From NCBI RefSeq assembly GCF_023805255.1, contig NZ_JAMSCK010000007.1, positions 1 to 64,000 of the forward strand: 64,000 nucleotides of DNA. Direction: 5' to 3'. The notes under the pieces are model-generated. The model did not search any database, was not told where the DNA came from, and worked only from the letters and a program-made list of their open reading frames with translations. This DNA comes from Gramella jeungdoensis. GTDB taxonomy: Bacteria > Bacteroidota > Bacteroidia > Flavobacteriales > Flavobacteriaceae. Made by a program: the position numbers and the translations under genes. Below, in pieces: positions 23,398-32,084 of this stretch (the stretch's first letter is position 1; every line of letters begins with the position of its first letter).

Positions 23398-24981
23398 TTA
23401 TTTACTACTCTCCTTAATTATATCCATCAGATCTACATTATCGCCCATTACCGGTTCTTCAGATCTAACCCTGTCATTTCTTGATCCGTTTTCCAGTTTC
23501 AGTACACCCCTTGGACACACAGCAGAGCAGATCCCACATCCAACGCAACTTGAGCGAACGATATTCTGACCTTTCTGAGCATAGGCACGAACATCGATAC
23601 CCATCTCACAGTAAACTGAACAATTCCCGCAGGAAATACACTGTCCGCCATTAGTAGTGATCCTGAACTTTGAGAAAAGACGCTGCTGCATTCCCAGGAT
23701 CGCTGCCATAGGACAACCGAAACGGCACCACACACGGCTTCCGAATATCGGATAAAAGCCAACACCTATAACTCCGGAAAAAGCAGCTCCAATCAGGAAT
23801 CCATACCATTGTCTAAGTAAATAGGCATCAAAGAAAAAGATCTTATAATTCCCGCTGAAGTAATTGATCCCGATGATCGCCATTATGATCACAAAATAAG
23901 AGACGGCTCCCAGCTTCGCATCTTTAGCAAGTTCTTGCCTTTTAAAGATCATGATAAGAGCAAACACTATCGTTAGCAAGAGGGCGCTACCCCAGAGAAA
24001 GACATCCTGAGTGAACCAGAAATTCTGAGAATCGTTTCCTAAGAAAGAATACACCACGGCAATGGTCATCACCGTCACAAAAACAAGAACGCTATGAATC
24101 ACCCAGCGCTCCACCTTCCAGGCGAAAAGCGATTTATCTGAAAGGTGGCGATAAGGATCGCCGGCGGTTTCGGCAAGTCCACCACAACCGCACACCCATG
24201 AACAATACCAGCGCTTTCCATATCTGTAAGTAAGAACAGGTGTGATCACAAAAATAGATGCAACGCCAAAAATAAGCATGAACATCCCCAGGTTCCCGGC
24301 AGAGAGGAATTCCTGTATCTTGTATCCGGCAAAAAGATCATAGTTTAATGGCCAGATATTTTTGAAATCATAATATGGTTTATTTAACCTGATCAGAATT
24401 TCAGGGATCAAAAAGGCAAAGCCCAGTTGAAAGAACATCACCGAAAACGTACGTATCACCTCATACCGGTTATGACGGTATTTAAGAATGAACTTATATC
24501 CAAAAGCAAGAATAGCAAGGGTGTAGAGCGTGCCATATACGAACCACTGACTCGCAGGCCCACCATTAATCAACTTGCTCAGAGGATCAAACAGTGTTAT
24601 TATACCCGTGTTCTCTCCATCTGAATTCAGTCCGAGGTACTGAGGGAACCAGTAAAGTACAATATAAAAAAGTGTAAGGGCAATCCCTGCGATCCAGGCC
24701 AATAAGCCGCGACTGGTCATGGATTTGAACCAGACCCCGTCATTCTTTATTCCCATATGCTTTCCCAAATAGGCATCATTGGCAAAAATGATGGTCCCAA
24801 CTGCGATTAGCCCAAGTGAAAGACTAAGAAATAAAGGTTTATTTGGGAAATTAATATTGAAAAGGGCAAGAAAAAGTATAAACAATCCAGTAAGACCCAG
24901 GCCAGTGGCCAGCTTCTGTTTTCCCGAGAGCGCAGCCGGTGCATCTCCTGTCATCGCCATATTATGTTCTAATCTGCTCAT
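23398..24981 (-). CDS. Multi-pass membrane protein with two 4Fe-4S clusters (NapH/NosR/RdxA-like)
   Basis: A 527-residue membrane protein with about ten hydrophobic helices. It carries two Cys-rich loop motifs (RWYCSWVCGCGG and RVWCRFGCPMA) like those of the NapH/NosR/RdxA group, and a C-terminal bacterial ferredoxin domain with CISCGNCSVYCEMG and CVGCGICSAVCPRG for two 4Fe-4S clusters. Such proteins move electrons between the quinone pool and cytoplasmic or periplasmic partners. It is preceded on the same strand by a flavin pyridine-nucleotide oxidoreductase (25028-26314), a natural electron donor. Its closeness to the arsenosugar genes suggests a role in redox steps there, which is inference. 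Confidence 0.83.
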   Translation of the reverse strand: MSRLEHNMAMTGDAPAALSGKQKLATGLGLTGLFILFLALFNINFPNKPLFLSLSLGLIAVGTIIFANDAYLGKHMGIKNDGVWFKSMTSRGLLAWIAGIALTLFYIVLYWFPQYLGLNSDGENTGIITLFDPLSKLINGGPASQWFVYGTLYTLAILAFGYKFILKYRHNRYEVIRTFSVMFFQLGFAFLIPEILIRLNKPYYDFKNIWPLNYDLFAGYKIQEFLSAGNLGMFMLIFGVASIFVITPVLTYRYGKRWYCSWVCGCGGLAETAGDPYRHLSDKSLFAWKVERWVIHSVLVFVTVMTIAVVYSFLGNDSQNFWFTQDVFLWGSALLLTIVFALIMIFKRQELAKDAKLGAVSYFVIIMAIIGINYFSGNYKIFFFDAYLLRQWYGFLIGAAFSGVIGVGFYPIFGSRVWCRFGCPMAAILGMQQRLFSKFRITTNGGQCISCGNCSVYCEMGIDVRAYAQKGQNIVRSSCVGCGICSAVCPRGVLKLENGSRNDRVRSEEPVMGDNVDLMDIIKESSK

Positions 24982-24996
24982 ATAATTTTATTTTAG

Positions 24997-25025
24997 ACCT
25001 CACAGGTTTTGAAAACCTGTGAGGT
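24997..25025. repeat. Perfect palindromic repeat (REP-like)
   Basis: ACCTCACAGGTTTT and its exact reverse complement are separated by a single G, giving a 14-bp perfect stem. It lies between the stop of the flavoprotein gene and the start of the Fe-S gene, both on the minus strand. The T-run follows on the plus strand, where no gene ends, so it is more likely one of the palindromic intergenic repeats found in Bacteroidota than a terminator. Confidence 0.6.
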
Positions 25026-25027
25026 TT

Positions 25028-26314
25028 TTACATTAGCTGTAGATTATTCTTAAAACTCCTGAAAATCTCCTTTTCATAACGGTCGTAGAACTCGGGATCA
25101 AAATTAGCCAGCTTCAGATTGGCCAGGACGAATTCTATGCTCTTCTTTTCTGTAAGCCATCTATCCAGCACCTCATGTCGCATCCTGATCCCAAATGTAT
25201 TTATACCAAGAAATTCTCCCGATTCCTTATTATAAGCAATGGTAATTGCCTTTGGTTCTTTTTGATGCTGCCAGTAAAAGTGTGATTCTTCCTCTTTGGG
25301 TTCAGGCCATACCCAGCCATAAGTCTGGTATTCTATATCAAAGAATTTAGCCGAATTGAACCAGTTCCCCGGCTCATATGCAGTACGTTTCCCCGTAAGG
25401 CTTCGGGCTACAGTTTCACCCATGATCCTTCCGGTATACCATACGGCTTCCACCGACTTACGCTGACCGATCTTCTCCCGGTGCTGAACACAATCCCCAA
25501 TGGCATACACATCAGGCATATTGGTCTCCAGGTATTCATTTACCAGGATACCTTTTTCGGTATCGAGTGAAGTATTCTTCAGAAATTCGATATTTGGTTT
25601 CACGCCTGTACAAAGCCCCACCAACTGACATTCGATCTCTTCTCCCTCGCTGGTTCTAACAGCTTTTACCCTTCCATTCTCATCAGGAATGATCCTATCC
25701 AGTTCAGTGTCATGTTTCACCTCGACTCCATGAGAACGAACATGTGCAGATATCATTTCAGCCTCAGGGAGAGGCAGCACATTATGCCAGAAAGCTTTTT
25801 CACGAATAAGGAAAGTAACGTCTATCTTTCTCGTTCTAAGCATCTCGGCAAGTTCCACTCCAATGAGTCCACCGCCCACGATCACCGCCTTTTTTGTAAA
25901 TTTCGTATTCTCCTCCAGCAACTCAAGATCCTGCTTGCTCACCAAACCCTGAACTCCGTCAAGGTCTTCACCTTCCCAGCCAAATTTGTTGTAGACAGAT
26001 CCTGTAGCCAGGATAAGCTTATCATAATTCATGGACTCACCCTGAGAAAACTGCAATTCCTTTTTTTCAAAATCGATATTCTCCGCCCATGCTTTTTTGA
26101 GTTCAATCCTGTTCTTTTCCCAAAACCAGTCTTCGTAAGGCTTCAGATGCTCCCACTTCATATGCCCCATATAGACATACATAAGAGCCGTGCGAGAAAA
26201 GAAATAATCAGATTCGGCAGAGATCACTGTGATCTTATTATCAGATCTTTTCCGGATATGCCTGGCGGCCGTGATGCCCGAAATGCCATTTCCAATAATT
26301 ACTATGTGCTCCAT
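25028..26314 (-). CDS. NAD(P)/FAD-dependent oxidoreductase (rubredoxin/nitrite-reductase-like)
   Basis: A 428-residue pyridine nucleotide-disulfide-type oxidoreductase. The FAD-binding motif is HIVIIGNGISGITAARH at the N-terminus. The NAD(P)-binding motif VIVGGGLIGVELAEML lies near residue 145. The second FAD contact VYAIGDCVQ is present. There is no redox-active CxxxxC pair, which fits the nitrite reductase/rubredoxin reductase subgroup. I start at ATG 26314, where the conserved FAD motif begins; the longer frame from a TTG at 26335 is not supported. It sits directly upstream of the membrane Fe-S gene. Confidence 0.83.
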   Translation of the reverse strand: MEHIVIIGNGISGITAARHIRKRSDNKITVISAESDYFFSRTALMYVYMGHMKWEHLKPYEDWFWEKNRIELKKAWAENIDFEKKELQFSQGESMNYDKLILATGSVYNKFGWEGEDLDGVQGLVSKQDLELLEENTKFTKKAVIVGGGLIGVELAEMLRTRKIDVTFLIREKAFWHNVLPLPEAEMISAHVRSHGVEVKHDTELDRIIPDENGRVKAVRTSEGEEIECQLVGLCTGVKPNIEFLKNTSLDTEKGILVNEYLETNMPDVYAIGDCVQHREKIGQRKSVEAVWYTGRIMGETVARSLTGKRTAYEPGNWFNSAKFFDIEYQTYGWVWPEPKEEESHFYWQHQKEPKAITIAYNKESGEFLGINTFGIRMRHEVLDRWLTEKKSIEFVLANLKLANFDPEFYDRYEKEIFRSFKNNLQLM

Positions 26315-26421
26315 TAATTTTTCATAATTTGGCAAGGCTGATTATGCCAAAACTGTATTCGAGTAAAGTAAGCAGAAAATAGCCAGAATCCCAAGTACGG
26401 AGTTCAAATTATAGCTGAGAC

Positions 26422-27420
26422 ATGGCCTTATTAAAAAAGTATTTCAAATTATTGGCTTTTCTTACCGGAGTATTCTTATGTTCCTGTCAGGCTGATCTAC
26501 CCCTGAATTCTAAAAAGCTGAACGGACTAAGCCTGGTTGCTTCAAGAGACAGTCTTACTCAAAATCATGTAGCAAAAATAGTAGATATTAACTCAAATGC
26601 AGTAGCTCTGATGCCGTTTGCATTTATGAGGGATAATAATGAACCTGAACTTTATTTTAATCTTGAGCGGCAATGGTTTGGAGAAAGGGTACAGGGAATA
26701 GAACAGGCAATCGAACTGCTTCATGAGAAGAAACTGAAGGTGATGCTGAAACCTCAAATATGGATAAGGAACGGGCAGTTCACAGGTGATCTGAATTTCA
26801 AAACCGAAAATGAATGGCTGGCTTTTGAGAATTCTTACCGGGAGTACATACTACTATATGCTTCAGTTGCCAGCGAATATAATGTTGAACTATTTTGCAT
26901 TGGAACCGAACTATTCAATTTCGTTAATGAACGACCGGGATTCTGGAAAGACCTGATCGCTGAGCTAAGGAGAACTTATAAAGGGAAATTAGTCTATGCA
27001 GAAAACTGGGATAAAGTAGACAAAACTGAAATCTGGAAGGACCTGGATTATATAGGGGCTGATGCTTATTTCCCCCTAAGTGAAAAAATATCTCCAACCC
27101 AGGAAGAAATTCAGAAAGGATGGAAGCAGCATAAAGAAATGCTCAAAGAACTTTCCTCTACCTATCGTATTCCAGTCATGTTTACCGAATACGGTTACCG
27201 AAGTATTGATTTTGCATTAAAAGAACCCTGGAATTCTGACAGAGATATCAGCAGTGTGAATCACAACATACAAGCAAAAGCTCTATCTGTGCTCTATGAG
27301 GAATTCTGGACCGAGAACTGGTTTGCCGGAGGTTTTTTATGGAAATGGCATCAGCATGAGAAAGCCGGAGGTATTGAGAACATCGGTTCACTCCCCAAAA
27401 CAAACCGGCCGAAAAGGTGA
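26422..27420 (+). CDS. GH113-like TIM-barrel lipoprotein, probably frameshifted at the 3' end
   Basis: A 332-residue lipoprotein: signal peptide with lipobox LCSC at 19-22, then a TIM-barrel domain of the GH113 (beta-mannanase-like) type. Candidate catalytic regions are LFCIGTELFNF (E near 160) and MFTEYGYRS, with GGFLWKWH at the end. The frame ends in SLPKTNRPKR. If one T is restored after codon GGT at about 27390, the next frame reads FTPQNKPAEKVIREYY and stops at 27452, which is the expected family C-terminus. A one-base deletion or sequencing error is therefore likely. It is the only plus-strand gene inside the arsenosugar/glycosyltransferase block. Confidence 0.8.
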   Translation: MALLKKYFKLLAFLTGVFLCSCQADLPLNSKKLNGLSLVASRDSLTQNHVAKIVDINSNAVALMPFAFMRDNNEPELYFNLERQWFGERVQGIEQAIELLHEKKLKVMLKPQIWIRNGQFTGDLNFKTENEWLAFENSYREYILLYASVASEYNVELFCIGTELFNFVNERPGFWKDLIAELRRTYKGKLVYAENWDKVDKTEIWKDLDYIGADAYFPLSEKISPTQEEIQKGWKQHKEMLKELSSTYRIPVMFTEYGYRSIDFALKEPWNSDRDISSVNHNIQAKALSVLYEEFWTENWFAGGFLWKWHQHEKAGGIENIGSLPKTNRPKR

Positions 27421-27441
27421 TCAGGGAATATTATAGAAGAT

Positions 27442-28128
27442 TCAGGAATTAAGCCTGTTGTAGTAATGTGCATATAGCTCCTCGGCGGTTGCCCCAAACC
27501 TTCTTTTCCAGTAAATCTCCACAAAAAGTAACTGTGTATTCCAAACTCCCATCTTTTCGTATAATCGGGCCGAAGTGGTTAACCAGTTTTTTATTATTGT
27601 GAACTGCTTTTGTTCATAGAGACGTTTTACGATCTCATTATCTTCGTAAACCTTGTACGACTCATCAAAACCGTCTATCTGCTCAAAAAGCTCTTTGCTC
27701 ACGAAAAGGGATTGATCACCGCCCCGGCAGGAAATATGGTTGACTTTGGTAAGCCAGCCCATCAGATTAAGCCACCAGTGATCCTTATCGAACCTCATCT
27801 GAAAACAACCCGCTTTATTGCCTTTTTCAACTTCTTCAAGTATCAACCTATCAAAATTTTCAGGCGGGAAACTATCGGCGTGAAGAAAATAGAGCACCGG
27901 CGATCTGGCAATTCTGGCGCCGGAATTCATCTGTACAGCCCTACCTTTCTCGGAGCTTATAATTATGGTATTTTCAAAATCCCCCTCAATTTTTGTGCTT
28001 TCATCCGTACTTCCTCCGTCTACTATGATTATTTCTGAAATATAACCTGATGAACAACTCTCAAGATGACTTAAAAGTATCGGCAATTGCTTTTCTTCAT
28101 TATAGACCGGAATTATAATGCTGATCAT
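27442..28128 (-). CDS. TIGR04283-family arsenosugar-cluster glycosyltransferase
   Basis: A 228-residue family 2 glycosyltransferase with no membrane helix. Motifs include SIIIPVYNEEKQLPILL, IIVDGGSTDEST, the metal-site LHADSFPP and the CRGGDQSLFVSK segment. These match the TIGR04283 group, which is named for its repeated occurrence beside arsenosugar synthesis genes. It probably transfers a sugar or glycerol-type unit during arsenosugar maturation, but its activity is not established. I use ATG 28128 because the TTG at 28131 is weaker. It follows the DUF547 gene by seven bases. Confidence 0.88.
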   Translation of the reverse strand: MISIIIPVYNEEKQLPILLSHLESCSSGYISEIIIVDGGSTDESTKIEGDFENTIIISSEKGRAVQMNSGARIARSPVLYFLHADSFPPENFDRLILEEVEKGNKAGCFQMRFDKDHWWLNLMGWLTKVNHISCRGGDQSLFVSKELFEQIDGFDESYKVYEDNEIVKRLYEQKQFTIIKNWLTTSARLYEKMGVWNTQLLFVEIYWKRRFGATAEELYAHYYNRLNS

Positions 28129-28135
28129 CAATCAA

Positions 28136-28936
28136 CTATTTTGCTTCATTGAGATTCCAGTCATACTCCTTATAAGAAATAGTGGCTCCCGGATCAATTT
28201 TTATATTAGCGTAACGATTAACATATCCTATTAAGGTTTCACCGTTTTCAGTAAAATCACCCTTATACCAATCGAAAATCGAGGAAAGTTTAGCTGAGCC
28301 GGACGATATCTCGTTCTTATCGGAATTAATGAACTCCCTGGTGGCTCTTTCAAGCTGTTCTTCTATGTTCTCTGCATTATAAGCTTCATTCATCAGCTTC
28401 GGGCAGGAAATAGAAGCGCAATTGATCGCGAAATGTATTCGCGGTTCTTTCATTTTGCGGAGAATACTATTTTCCAGTCCTCCCAGGGATATCCTGGTGT
28501 CACCCACTTTAATAAACTCTTTGGTCCACGGTGAATCTATATCTTTAATGCTGTTCACAGGATAATTTCGAAGGATAAGATCTACCGTATAGGCATTGTA
28601 GAGATTGATATAGTAGGCCAGCAGTTCTGCCGTTGACCAACTTTCATCAGGATTCTGGTCAGACAACATTTTCAGATATTTATCGAGCTTTTCCCTGTCT
28701 TTTTTAAATCCCTGATAATCTACCATTCCCTCATCAGTAACATATTTCTGAAGAAGTTCATTCCAGGTGCTATGATCCAGTTTTACCGCCGATTCTTTAT
28801 CTGTCAACACCTCATTGTTCACTGCAGGAGTAGGAAGCCCCTTGCTGTTAAAGCCCGCACTGGAAATAAGGTTACAGGAGGCAAAGGCGAAAACTCCCGA
28901 GATTAGGATTAAAAGGTTTAGAATAAGCTTTTTCAT
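28136..28936 (-). CDS. DUF547-domain lipoprotein
   Basis: A 266-residue lipoprotein with a signal peptide and lipobox FASC (C21). The DUF547 domain spans about 70-240, with ELLAYYINLYNAYTVDLIL, LENSILRKM and HFAINCASISCPKL as recognisable family stretches. DUF547 proteins are related to the papain/transglutaminase-like fold, but their function is unknown. In many Flavobacteria a DUF547 protein travels with the arsenosugar genes, and here it lies between the methyltransferase and the TIGR04283 glycosyltransferase. Confidence 0.85.
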   Translation of the reverse strand: MKKLILNLLILISGVFAFASCNLISSAGFNSKGLPTPAVNNEVLTDKESAVKLDHSTWNELLQKYVTDEGMVDYQGFKKDREKLDKYLKMLSDQNPDESWSTAELLAYYINLYNAYTVDLILRNYPVNSIKDIDSPWTKEFIKVGDTRISLGGLENSILRKMKEPRIHFAINCASISCPKLMNEAYNAENIEEQLERATREFINSDKNEISSGSAKLSSIFDWYKGDFTENGETLIGYVNRYANIKIDPGATISYKEYDWNLNEAK

Positions 28937-29014
28937 AGTTATTGTTTTGAATGTTTAGTTAATCCTGATCTATTTTCAAGGTATGGTTAAACAAACCTGA
29001 GGCGTTTAGTCAAA

Positions 29015-29068
29015 GCTTTCGACTGCGCCCAGCCTGACAGTAGTTTCTTCGAGCGGAGTCGAGAAATC
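29015..29068. repeat. Intergenic palindromic repeat (REP-like)
   Basis: TTTCGACTGCGCCCAGCC (from 29017) pairs imperfectly with GAGCGGAGTCGAGAAA (29050-29065). This TTCGACT...CGCTCAGCCTGACA type is a common intergenic repeat in Bacteroidota. It follows the ArsM stop codon by one base on the minus strand and may act as its 3' hairpin. Confidence 0.6.
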
Positions 29069-29069
29069 T

Positions 29070-30038
29070 TTAACAACAGCCGCCACCATCATAATGCCAG
29101 GTTGACTCACTGATGAAAATATCATCCCGACCAAGGGCTGCTAAAGCACCTGCTGTTTTATCACAGATAGCCAGAGGCTGATTCTTCAGCAAAATATGCC
29201 CCTTTCCATCATCAAAATGATCCTGATCTCCATAATAAATCGCGGCTTTCCCGGTGAATATGCAGGGTCCATCCTCGGGCATCGGATCTTTGATCGCGGC
29301 AACTTCAATAGACTCTATATATACGAGATTTTTAGTAGGATAGTTTTTTGGATCCAGGATTCTATAAGGTTTTCTGGCCCTGATCTCTATTGTTCCGAAG
29401 CCTGCATCGGTTAAGGCTTTTACATATTCTTTTATGGGAAGGCTACCGCTAAGGCATAGTGCACGCAGTCTCTCATCATTTCTTAGCTCTTCATTCATCT
29501 CCTGCTCACAGGTTGGATCGCTCATAACCAGACGTCCGTGAGGCTTTAACACACGGTACATCTCCTTCAGGGCTTGAGTAAGTTCTTCGGTCTTGAAAAT
29601 ATTAAAAAGGCAATTCTGCGCGGCCACATCGATTGAATTATCCTCCACCGGAAGATCGGTAGCATCCCCCTTCTTAAGGTCCACAAAATCCGATCTGAAC
29701 CAGGGATTCAATTCTTCAGCTTCCCGGAAATTCTTTCTTGAGGCTTCCAGCATTTCAGCCACTACATCAACACCTACAACCCCCGATTTCTGCCTTGAAA
29801 AATATGCGAACTGAAGCAATTCCATTCCGCCTCCTACCCCTACATAAAGGATTTTAGGATTATTGGTAAGATCCCTCGCATGTACGGTGGTCCCGCATCC
29901 GTAATTCATCTCCTGCATGATCCTGGGGATCTTAAGACCCGGTAATTCCCAGATTGGGTTGGTGGTACAGCACAATCCCACATCGGGTGTTAAAGCCGCC
30001 TCGCGGTAAACATCTTTTGTTGTCTCTAAATAGCTCAT
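29070..30038 (-). CDS. arsM: Arsenosugar-biosynthesis arsenite methyltransferase
   Basis: A 322-residue SAM-dependent methyltransferase of the ArsM type. The SAM-binding glycines are in ILYVGVGGGMELLQF. Cysteines that could bind arsenic are C23-C24 in GLCCTTNP, C48 in MNYGCGTT and a C-terminal GGGCC tail (C321-C322). It is expected to methylate arsenite to dimethylated arsenic, the substrate of the ArsS reaction. Its start ATG 30038 leaves a 123-base gap to the phosphorylase gene, so it may have its own promoter. The cluster context (ArsS, TIGR04282, TIGR04283) strongly supports an arsenosugar role over plain detoxification. Confidence 0.92.
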   Translation of the reverse strand: MSYLETTKDVYREAALTPDVGLCCTTNPIWELPGLKIPRIMQEMNYGCGTTVHARDLTNNPKILYVGVGGGMELLQFAYFSRQKSGVVGVDVVAEMLEASRKNFREAEELNPWFRSDFVDLKKGDATDLPVEDNSIDVAAQNCLFNIFKTEELTQALKEMYRVLKPHGRLVMSDPTCEQEMNEELRNDERLRALCLSGSLPIKEYVKALTDAGFGTIEIRARKPYRILDPKNYPTKNLVYIESIEVAAIKDPMPEDGPCIFTGKAAIYYGDQDHFDDGKGHILLKNQPLAICDKTAGALAALGRDDIFISESTWHYDGGGCC

Positions 30039-30161
30039 CTATTAATTATTTAATTAGATAATTTGAAGATTTGAAAATTAATTTTGCCAAATCCTCCAGG
30101 TTAAGGTCAAGGCCACTTAAAAATTATAAGATCAATTAAAAATCTTTATATCTTGTTTTCA

Positions 30162-30974
30162 TTAAACCTTTTCCAGTACTCGTTTAAACAATTTAACCAT
30201 ATCCGGCTCGGCCTTTGCAGCCATAGCAAGTATGTCTTTTATGTCAACCTTTTCAAGGTTATCTGGATCTCCCTGATCTGTAATCACCGAAATCGCCGAA
30301 ACGGGGATTTCCAGATGATTCGCGACGATCACCTCAGGCACAGTGCTCATTCCCACTGCGTCTGCTCCAATGATCTTTAAATACCTGTACTCGGCACGTG
30401 TTTCCAGTTGTGGCCCCAGAACCGAGGCATATACTCCCTTATGCAAGGTGATATTATACTCTTTGGCCGATTCTTCAAAAAGTCGGTTCATCTCAGGATC
30501 GTAAGGCTCACTCATATCTACAAACCGCTCTCCCAAACGCTCCACCCCATTGAATGCCAGGGGCGAACCTCCCTGGAGATTTATATGATCATCTATAAGC
30601 ATCAATTCACCTTTTTTGAAATCAAGGTTAATGGCTCCAGAAGCATTTGATACCAGCATATGTTTTATGCCAAGTCTCTTCATTACCCTTACAGGATAGG
30701 TTACATCAAAAAGGCTATAGCCTTCATAGAGATGAAATCTTCCCTGCATCACCACTACATTCTTTCCCTGTAATTTCCCATAAATAAGCTTCCCTTTATG
30801 GAATTCTACAGTAGCGGTTGGAAAATAAGGGATATGATTATAACTGGTTTCCACTTCAATTTCAATATCGTCCAGTAATTGTCCGAGCCCGGTTCCCAGG
30901 ATGATGCCTACTTCGGGTTCTCCAAAACCGCGGGCCTTAAGATATTCTACAGATTCGTCTATTCGGTCGGTCAT
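30162..30974 (-). CDS. Purine-nucleoside phosphorylase (trimeric type)
   Basis: A 270-residue phosphorylase with the phosphate-binding GIILGTGLGQLLDD, the VVVMQGRFHLYEGY segment and the purine-site LVSNASGAINLDF. It cleaves purine nucleosides with phosphate to base and pentose-1-phosphate. In this setting a likely substrate is the arsenic-bearing adenosine derivative made by ArsS from SAM, which would be converted to the sugar phosphate and adenine. It overlaps the TIGR04282 gene's stop by one base pair group (TAATG), so the two are coupled. Ordinary purine salvage is the alternative. Confidence 0.9.
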   Translation of the reverse strand: MTDRIDESVEYLKARGFGEPEVGIILGTGLGQLLDDIEIEVETSYNHIPYFPTATVEFHKGKLIYGKLQGKNVVVMQGRFHLYEGYSLFDVTYPVRVMKRLGIKHMLVSNASGAINLDFKKGELMLIDDHINLQGGSPLAFNGVERLGERFVDMSEPYDPEMNRLFEESAKEYNITLHKGVYASVLGPQLETRAEYRYLKIIGADAVGMSTVPEVIVANHLEIPVSAISVITDQGDPDNLEKVDIKDILAMAAKAEPDMVKLFKRVLEKV

Positions 30975-31579
30975 TAGTTTAGAAATTTTTGAAAGTCCGG
31001 ATGATCCTTAATATCATCCAGTACATCTATGTCATTTTGGGTTGATAGTAATTTGACTTTTGAGCCCTCCATATCTTTCAGTGTATCACGAAAAACACTG
31101 GAGGTACTCCATGCTTTATTTTTAAAGACCTCCGAATTTAAGGAATTCATCCCTAATAAATAATAACCGCCATCATTTGCAGGCCCCAGAACATAATCAT
31201 TATCTTTTAAGTGACTGAACGCCTTCTCAATATCTTCAGTTTTAAGTTCATAAAGATCGGTCCCTATTATCACTATTCTCTTATAGCCTTCTTCAAATCC
31301 TTCCAGGAAAGCGTTCTTCATTTTCTCGCCAAGATCTCCTCCTTTCTGAAGTCTTTTATCAAAATCGCCATTATTCCACTGATCATTAGCGGCAATATTT
31401 TTCGAATAGTACACATGTTTGGTCACGGTTAAAGGAGCAGTGACCGTATATGAGTGCTCCAGAAGGAACTTATAGATCTCAAGAGCCTTATCCTCTCCAA
31501 TGTCTCTGGAAAGTCTTGTTTTTACCTTACCCTTAACCGGGTTCTTGGTGAAAATTATAAGCAGATCTTCCTTGTACAC
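30974..31579 (-). CDS. TIGR04282-family arsenosugar-cluster glycosyltransferase (DUF2064)
   Basis: A 201-residue GT-A-fold protein with the pattern LIIFTKNPVKGKVKTRLS, IIGTDLYELK and LGPANDGGYYLLG, which identify the DUF2064/TIGR04282 group. The family resembles nucleotidyl/glycosyl transferases and co-occurs with arsenosugar genes. The start codon is GTG at 31579, directly after the TAG stop of the rhodanese gene, and its stop overlaps the phosphorylase start. Its catalysed step is inferred only from context. Confidence 0.88.
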   Translation of the reverse strand: MYKEDLLIIFTKNPVKGKVKTRLSRDIGEDKALEIYKFLLEHSYTVTAPLTVTKHVYYSKNIAANDQWNNGDFDKRLQKGGDLGEKMKNAFLEGFEEGYKRIVIIGTDLYELKTEDIEKAFSHLKDNDYVLGPANDGGYYLLGMNSLNSEVFKNKAWSTSSVFRDTLKDMEGSKVKLLSTQNDIDVLDDIKDHPDFQKFLN

Positions 31580-32074
31580 CTAATAAACTTTTTCAGCGTT
31601 ATTTAACCATTTGGACCAGTGCCTGGAGTAAGCGTGGACCTTCTCCGTTTCTTCTCCTTCAGGATTCACCACTTTATAGCCCTTGTTTTTCCAGGAAAAG
31701 ATACCTCCATACAGATTCCAGACATTTTTAAAGCCGGCTTTCTGAAGTTTATTTCCTATCTCTTCAGATCTCACTCCAAGAGAACAGTAGACCACGATCT
31801 TTATTTCCTTAGGATATTCGGCCAGGTATGAGATATCAAATTCATTATAGCCAATAAAAGTGGCATGTTTAATATGGCTTACTTCATATTCTTCAGGCTC
31901 CCTCGCATCCAGGATAAGCACATTGCTATCCAGCTGATACATTCTTAATTCTTCCACAGAAATATAGGGAACTTCTCCCGAGTTATATTTTTCCAAAAGC
32001 TCGCCAACAGACTGCTGGGAATGAACATGAGGCATCATAAAATTTAAAATAAGAAGAACTAAAGCAGACTTCAC
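31580..32074 (-). CDS. Exported rhodanese-domain protein
   Basis: A 164-residue protein with an N-terminal signal peptide and a single rhodanese domain. The active Cys loop is VVYCSLGVRSEE and the earlier DAREPEEYEVSHI segment is typical. I chose GTG at 32074 because it gives a clean signal peptide (KSALVLLILNFMMPHVHS after the initiator) and avoids a 50-base overlap with arsS; an ATG at 32134 would lie well inside arsS. Export suggests sulfur- or thiol-related work in the periplasm, but an intracellular role tied to arsenic thiol chemistry cannot be excluded. Confidence 0.8.
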   Translation of the reverse strand: MKSALVLLILNFMMPHVHSQQSVGELLEKYNSGEVPYISVEELRMYQLDSNVLILDAREPEEYEVSHIKHATFIGYNEFDISYLAEYPKEIKIVVYCSLGVRSEEIGNKLQKAGFKNVWNLYGGIFSWKNKGYKVVNPEGEETEKVHAYSRHWSKWLNNAEKVY

Positions 32075-32084
32075 AATTGATCGA

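Noticed and set aside
24997-25029. Perfect palindrome read as an intrinsic terminator
   Set aside because: The T-run follows on the plus strand, but both adjacent genes are on the minus strand, so it is better seen as a repeat.
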